In this document: piece after piece, positions 60,842 through 64,000 of the stretch | Numbering within the stretch: the stretch's first letter is position 1 | Layout: each line of letters opens with the position of its first letter | NCBI GenBank assembly: GCA_020064725.1 | Contig: JAGTWJ010000006.1 | Location: 248,001-312,000, forward strand | Direction of reading: 5' to 3' | Origin: Drechslerella dactyloides | Taxonomy: Eukaryota; Ascomycota; Orbiliomycetes; Orbiliales; Orbiliaceae | DNA: 64,000 nt | The notes under the pieces: generated by a model | What the model was told of the DNA's origin: nothing | What the model saw: the letters and a program-made list of their open reading frames with translations, nothing else | The model's database searches: none | Program-made: the position numbers and the translations under genes

Positions 60842-63181
60842 CTATGATGGTGGAGGAGGAGGGATCGAGTCGTTCGGTGGTGGAGGTGGCGGAGGTGGAG
60901 CTCCAGCATCAGGTGGTGGAGGCGGTGGTGGAACGCCCTGTCCATACTGCGAGTAATGGCCGTACATGCCCGGTGGAGGAGCCGACATTCCAGGAGGTGC
61001 TCCCATGCCAGGGGCGCCATACGATCCGTAAGAATTGTAGTGACTTCCGGCAGAAGCTTGACCCCAAGGAGTGTAGCTGGAGGCCGGTGCCGCTGGAGGA
61101 GGGGGAGGTGGAGCACCGCGATCTCGGCCGCCGCCGCCGCTACCGCCACCATAGTGATCATTCCCACCGCCGGAAGCCCATGGTGGAGCACCTCCTGCAT
61201 TATCACGAGGCCCATGATGGCCGCCACCGCCGCCGCCATAGCTGCCACGTTCCTCGCGTGGAGGACGGTTTTGCCAGGGCGCGGCAGCACCGGTTGGACC
61301 TCTTTGCCATGGCTTGAGGTTTCGATCGCCATCTTGATTGTAGCCACCGCGGTCGTCACGGCCTCCGTAACCGCCGCGATACCCACCGTCATTTTGTCCG
61401 TTATCATTTCCGCCGGGTCCAGCTTCGATGGCTCGTTGTTCGCTTCCACCGCCGATAGCAGCAGCACCGCCGCCAGAAAGTTCTTGCATGAGTTGCTTCA
61501 AGTAGTCAGTATCATGAGACTCCCCTTCTGATTTGGGTTAGGGTAAACATACCTCGTATTCACGGTCCACAGCATCTCCAATGTTGCCTGGTCGATTGCC
61601 GCCGAAACCACCGCGCCCGCCTGGGCCGCGATCGTCATTGCGCCAGGAGGCACCACGCTGTCTGTCGGGACAGTCACGGGCCATGTGGCCTGCATTGCCA
61701 CAGACGCGACAGATGATGCTAGCGGTGAAGTTGCGCTGCTCCGGACAATCATACTTGCGATGTCCAATTTGACCACCTACCCCAGTTAATATGAAGGGCT
61801 TCAAGTCGATGGAAGGGATTTTCTTACAGTTCTGGCAAGCTTGGTTCTCGTCATCACGGAGAGTACCGTTGAGAGCTGCGAGTTCACGCAGTTGGTTTCG
61901 CTTCAACGTGTTCTGACCTTCCGGGATGGAAGCGGCCTAGAATAGCATGTTAGCATCAAAAACTTTATGAATCCGGTCAATTAAGGCTGCGACTTACAGT
62001 TTCAATGACTTCGTTGATTAAAGCTTTCGCCTTGTTGACTTTGTCTTCGCTGTCGGCCATGATGAGGCAGTGGAGGTCCTCCTCTTGGTTAGAGGCGTGG
62101 GCTGCGTCGCTTCTGCCCTTTCCTTCTTTGACGGAGCCCTTTCCACGGATCGCAATCTTGGCACCAGATTGGCTCTCCATTTTCTTGAGTGTGTTACCAC
62201 GAGGTCCAATCAAAAGACCGACTTGTTAAAGGATAGTGTGTTAGTATCAGAGCAAGTTCTCAAATGTAGACATACGGCAAGGCCTGGTGTTTAGTCTTCC
62301 TGCTCCTTCCGAAGATTTTCGGAAAGCACGTGCACAGAAACACCACAAAAAAGGCACAAATGGGGAAACAAGGTGGTTGAGGGTTAGTAGAAGCAAAGAA
62401 TGGGAGGTTAGTACTAAAGTTAATTTCCGGATAATCGTTCACTGGAACGTAAATCTTCTCCTGGGTTTTAGTAGGTCTTCGGTAGTCGGATGGCGGATGA
62501 TAGTTCGGAATGGCCTTCATCGCTTTCTCGACGAGTTTGTGGCGCTCGTCCTCGAGGCGCTTGCGGTAACGGTACTCCCGAGTGTTTATACGGCGACCCA
62601 TATTGTCGTACTGTGGAGGAGGGGACGGAGATCTAGCTCTGCTCGTTAGCATCGATCGCGAGTTCGGGCGATGTAAGCAACGGACTGTAGAAAACTCACC
62701 TATCACCATCCGCGGGAACGACGTCATTGATGCGAAGCTTCTGAGTGATCTCCTCGATACGAAGATGCAGAGTGTAGGCTTCGAGCTGCTCGGAGGTCAT
62801 GGCAGCTTCGATCTTCGTAGGAAGCCCGACGAGGCCAGCAGCTTTGTTATCAACTGCATCGCCCCAACGATTCTTCTTCTTTCGCTTGCGAGTCCCGTCT
62901 GCGTTCACTTCGGGTTCCGAGGCTGTTAGGCAGCACCATATTAGATCTTGCGCTTGGCGGGAACGGGGTCTGCGCAACATACCTCGAACGGGAGATCTCC
63001 CTCGCTTCGGAGGAGCGCCGTCAGATAGGCTGCTGATGGCGATGGGAAACGTATCCACTGGCATAGATGGGGGAGGTGGGGGCGATTCCTCGTCATCGCC
63101 GCCACGATCGCCAAACCGACGGCGGGTACCGAGAGGCACATTGTTCGTGCCGGTCATGCCCATGGGGTTCCGGCGCGACAT
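60842..63181 (-). CDS. BBP: Branchpoint-bridging protein (SF1/BBP)
   Basis: Recognises the intron branch point (UACUAAC) early in spliceosome assembly and bridges to U2AF; nuclear. Seven exons: 62983-63181, 62700-62922, 62415-62632, 61998-62221, 61828-61936, 61553-61776 and 60842-61495. All phases agree, giving 616 residues. The order of domains is as in the family. A basic [10 protein letters not shown] segment is followed by the [10 protein letters not shown](N)[13 protein letters not shown] helix-hairpin region. The KH/QUA2 domain has [19 protein letters not shown] and [10 protein letters not shown]. Two CCHC zinc knuckles follow, [14 protein letters not shown] and [14 protein letters not shown]. 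The Gly-rich and poly-Pro tail ends in PPPPP blocks. The KH motif is formed across an intron, which confirms the splice. The start at MSRRNPMG is family-typical. The BBP transcript itself contains six introns of 51-193 nt. Confidence 0.93.
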
Positions 63182-63523
63182 CTTGAAGGTGTATCGGCTC
63201 GATTCAGAGTATTCAGCGACTGCGAGTCTGTCGTGTTTCGGGAGCTGTTGACGGTTCGAAGGCGGTAGACAGAGATGTAGGAGGGATGTCTGGAGAGAGA
63301 GGATAGATTTCACAAAGTTCGAAAGTTGTGGCCCCATAAACAGCGGGAAATTAGTCAGAAAAAACGGTGTCACGCCCAATGAGGAAGGCTCAAAAGAAGC
63401 AAACGACCGCCGCCAACCGCGTCGCAACACATGGCCTCCTGCTGCTTATGAACCCCACCTCATCCTACCATCGGAACTCTAACCCATTCATCGCCGTCTT
63501 TACAGCCACAGACCGAAGCCAGC
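63182..63523. promoter_or_regulatory. Shared divergent promoter of BBP and the TXNDC17-like gene
   Basis: 342 bp separate the two ATGs, which point away from each other, so both core promoters must lie here. No classic TATA box is seen. Confidence 0.6.
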
Positions 63524-63996
63524 ATGATCAAAGAAGTCGCCAGCAATAGGATCGATGCGGCTAGTCCGACCGAAACGCTCCAGCCACTCCTGGAAACTCT
63601 AGGAGGCGAACCGCTGTTCATATTTTTCATTGCATCGGACGACCCGGTGACGAACCAACCATGGTGTCCAGATGTCCGCGCCGCGATTGTCCCGGTGCAG
63701 AAAGCGTTTTCGGAAGACCAACGAGAGCATAATTTTGCGACAATTCGTATTGCCAAAGAAGAGTGAGTATTAAGGCGGATACCTCAGTTGTGCACCCGCT
63801 AATGGACATTGGTTGTAGATGGAAGAATCCCACAAACAAATTTCGACTACAATGGGGCCTCCAAGCTATACCAACCCTAGCCAGATACTCTCTCATGACA
63901 GTCGATGGGGAGTCGTTTCCCTCGATTCGGATGCTCGTGGAAGCCGAATGCCTTGACGAGGTGAAGTTGTCTGGCCTGATGGCGGCTGAGGAGTAA
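63524..63996 (+). CDS. TXNDC17 (TRP14)-like thioredoxin-fold protein
   Basis: A cytosolic thioredoxin-fold protein of the TXNDC17/DUF953 group, which in other organisms reduces disulfides through a WCPDC centre. Exons are 63524-63762 and 63819-63996 with a 56 nt intron, 138 residues. FIFFIASDDPVTNQPWCPD matches the family signature, and IPTLARY supplies the cis-proline loop. The resolving cysteine is replaced: the active site reads WCPDV instead of WCPDC. Classical dithiol oxidoreductase chemistry is therefore unlikely, though a monothiol mechanism remains possible. The C-terminal helix ends in AAEE. The stop codon falls 4 bases before the window edge, so the CDS is complete. Confidence 0.82.
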
Positions 63997-64000
63997 ACCC

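Noticed and set aside
60832..61467. 211-codon minus-strand frame overlapping BBP exon 7
   Set aside because: Out-of-frame shadow of the Gly/Pro-rich BBP tail; the spliced BBP frame is clearly correct.

Overview
This window looks like nuclear DNA of a filamentous ascomycete (Pezizomycotina). Most genes contain one to six short introns, about 45-110 nt, with GT(A/G)(A/C/T)GT-like donors, CTAAC/CTGAC branch points and (C/T)AG acceptors. The gene set is typical of filamentous fungi: a GLEYA-domain wall protein, a glutaminase A-like secreted enzyme, a cytochrome P450, Kex2-processed secreted proteins, fungal branchpoint-bridging protein and a complex I NDUFS5-type subunit. I cannot name the class or species. 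All exon models were built by hand from reading frames, splice signals and phase agreement. I saw no rRNA, tRNA, CRISPR array or replication origin.

Layout. 1-17.6 kb is gene-poor and holds only four diverged paralogues of a small secreted cysteine-rich (PAN/apple-like) protein, at 3.1, 7.4, 9.9 and 12.6 kb, all on the + strand. Two of them become visible only after introns are removed. 17.6-23 kb carries three minus-strand genes: an Asteroid/XPG-like nuclease, an MPPED-type metallophosphoesterase and a proline/threonine-rich surface protein. 24-31 kb holds a protein kinase with a broken or misread C-lobe and a 1268-residue secreted protein with three repeated cysteine modules. 31.8-36.7 kb has ribonuclease Z and a six-exon gene of unknown function with an in-frame TAG. 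37.2-41.1 kb contains a divergent pair, a five-exon cytochrome P450 and an unrecognised 439-residue protein, which may be a small metabolic unit. 41.9-47.7 kb contains a TMEM205/DUF4149 membrane protein, NDUFS5 and a type II membrane glycosyltransferase-like protein, separated by a long empty stretch. 49-52.1 kb has a double-GLEYA adhesin and a 771 bp foldback element. 52.3-59.1 kb has the glutaminase A-like enzyme and a His/Gln-rich protein. 59.1-64 kb is empty and then ends with splicing factor BBP/SF1 and a divergently transcribed TXNDC17-like thioredoxin.

How the genes relate. Housekeeping genes (BBP, ribonuclease Z, NDUFS5, Asteroid-like nuclease) sit in compact gene-rich blocks. Secreted or surface proteins are unusually frequent: four PAN-like paralogues, the 1268-residue protein, the surface protein, the GLEYA adhesin and glutaminase A. 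The paralogues lie in the sparsest DNA, a layout known for fast-evolving secreted proteins of fungi. The best candidates for something undescribed are the PAN-like paralogue cluster, the three-module secreted protein and the P450/orphan divergent pair.
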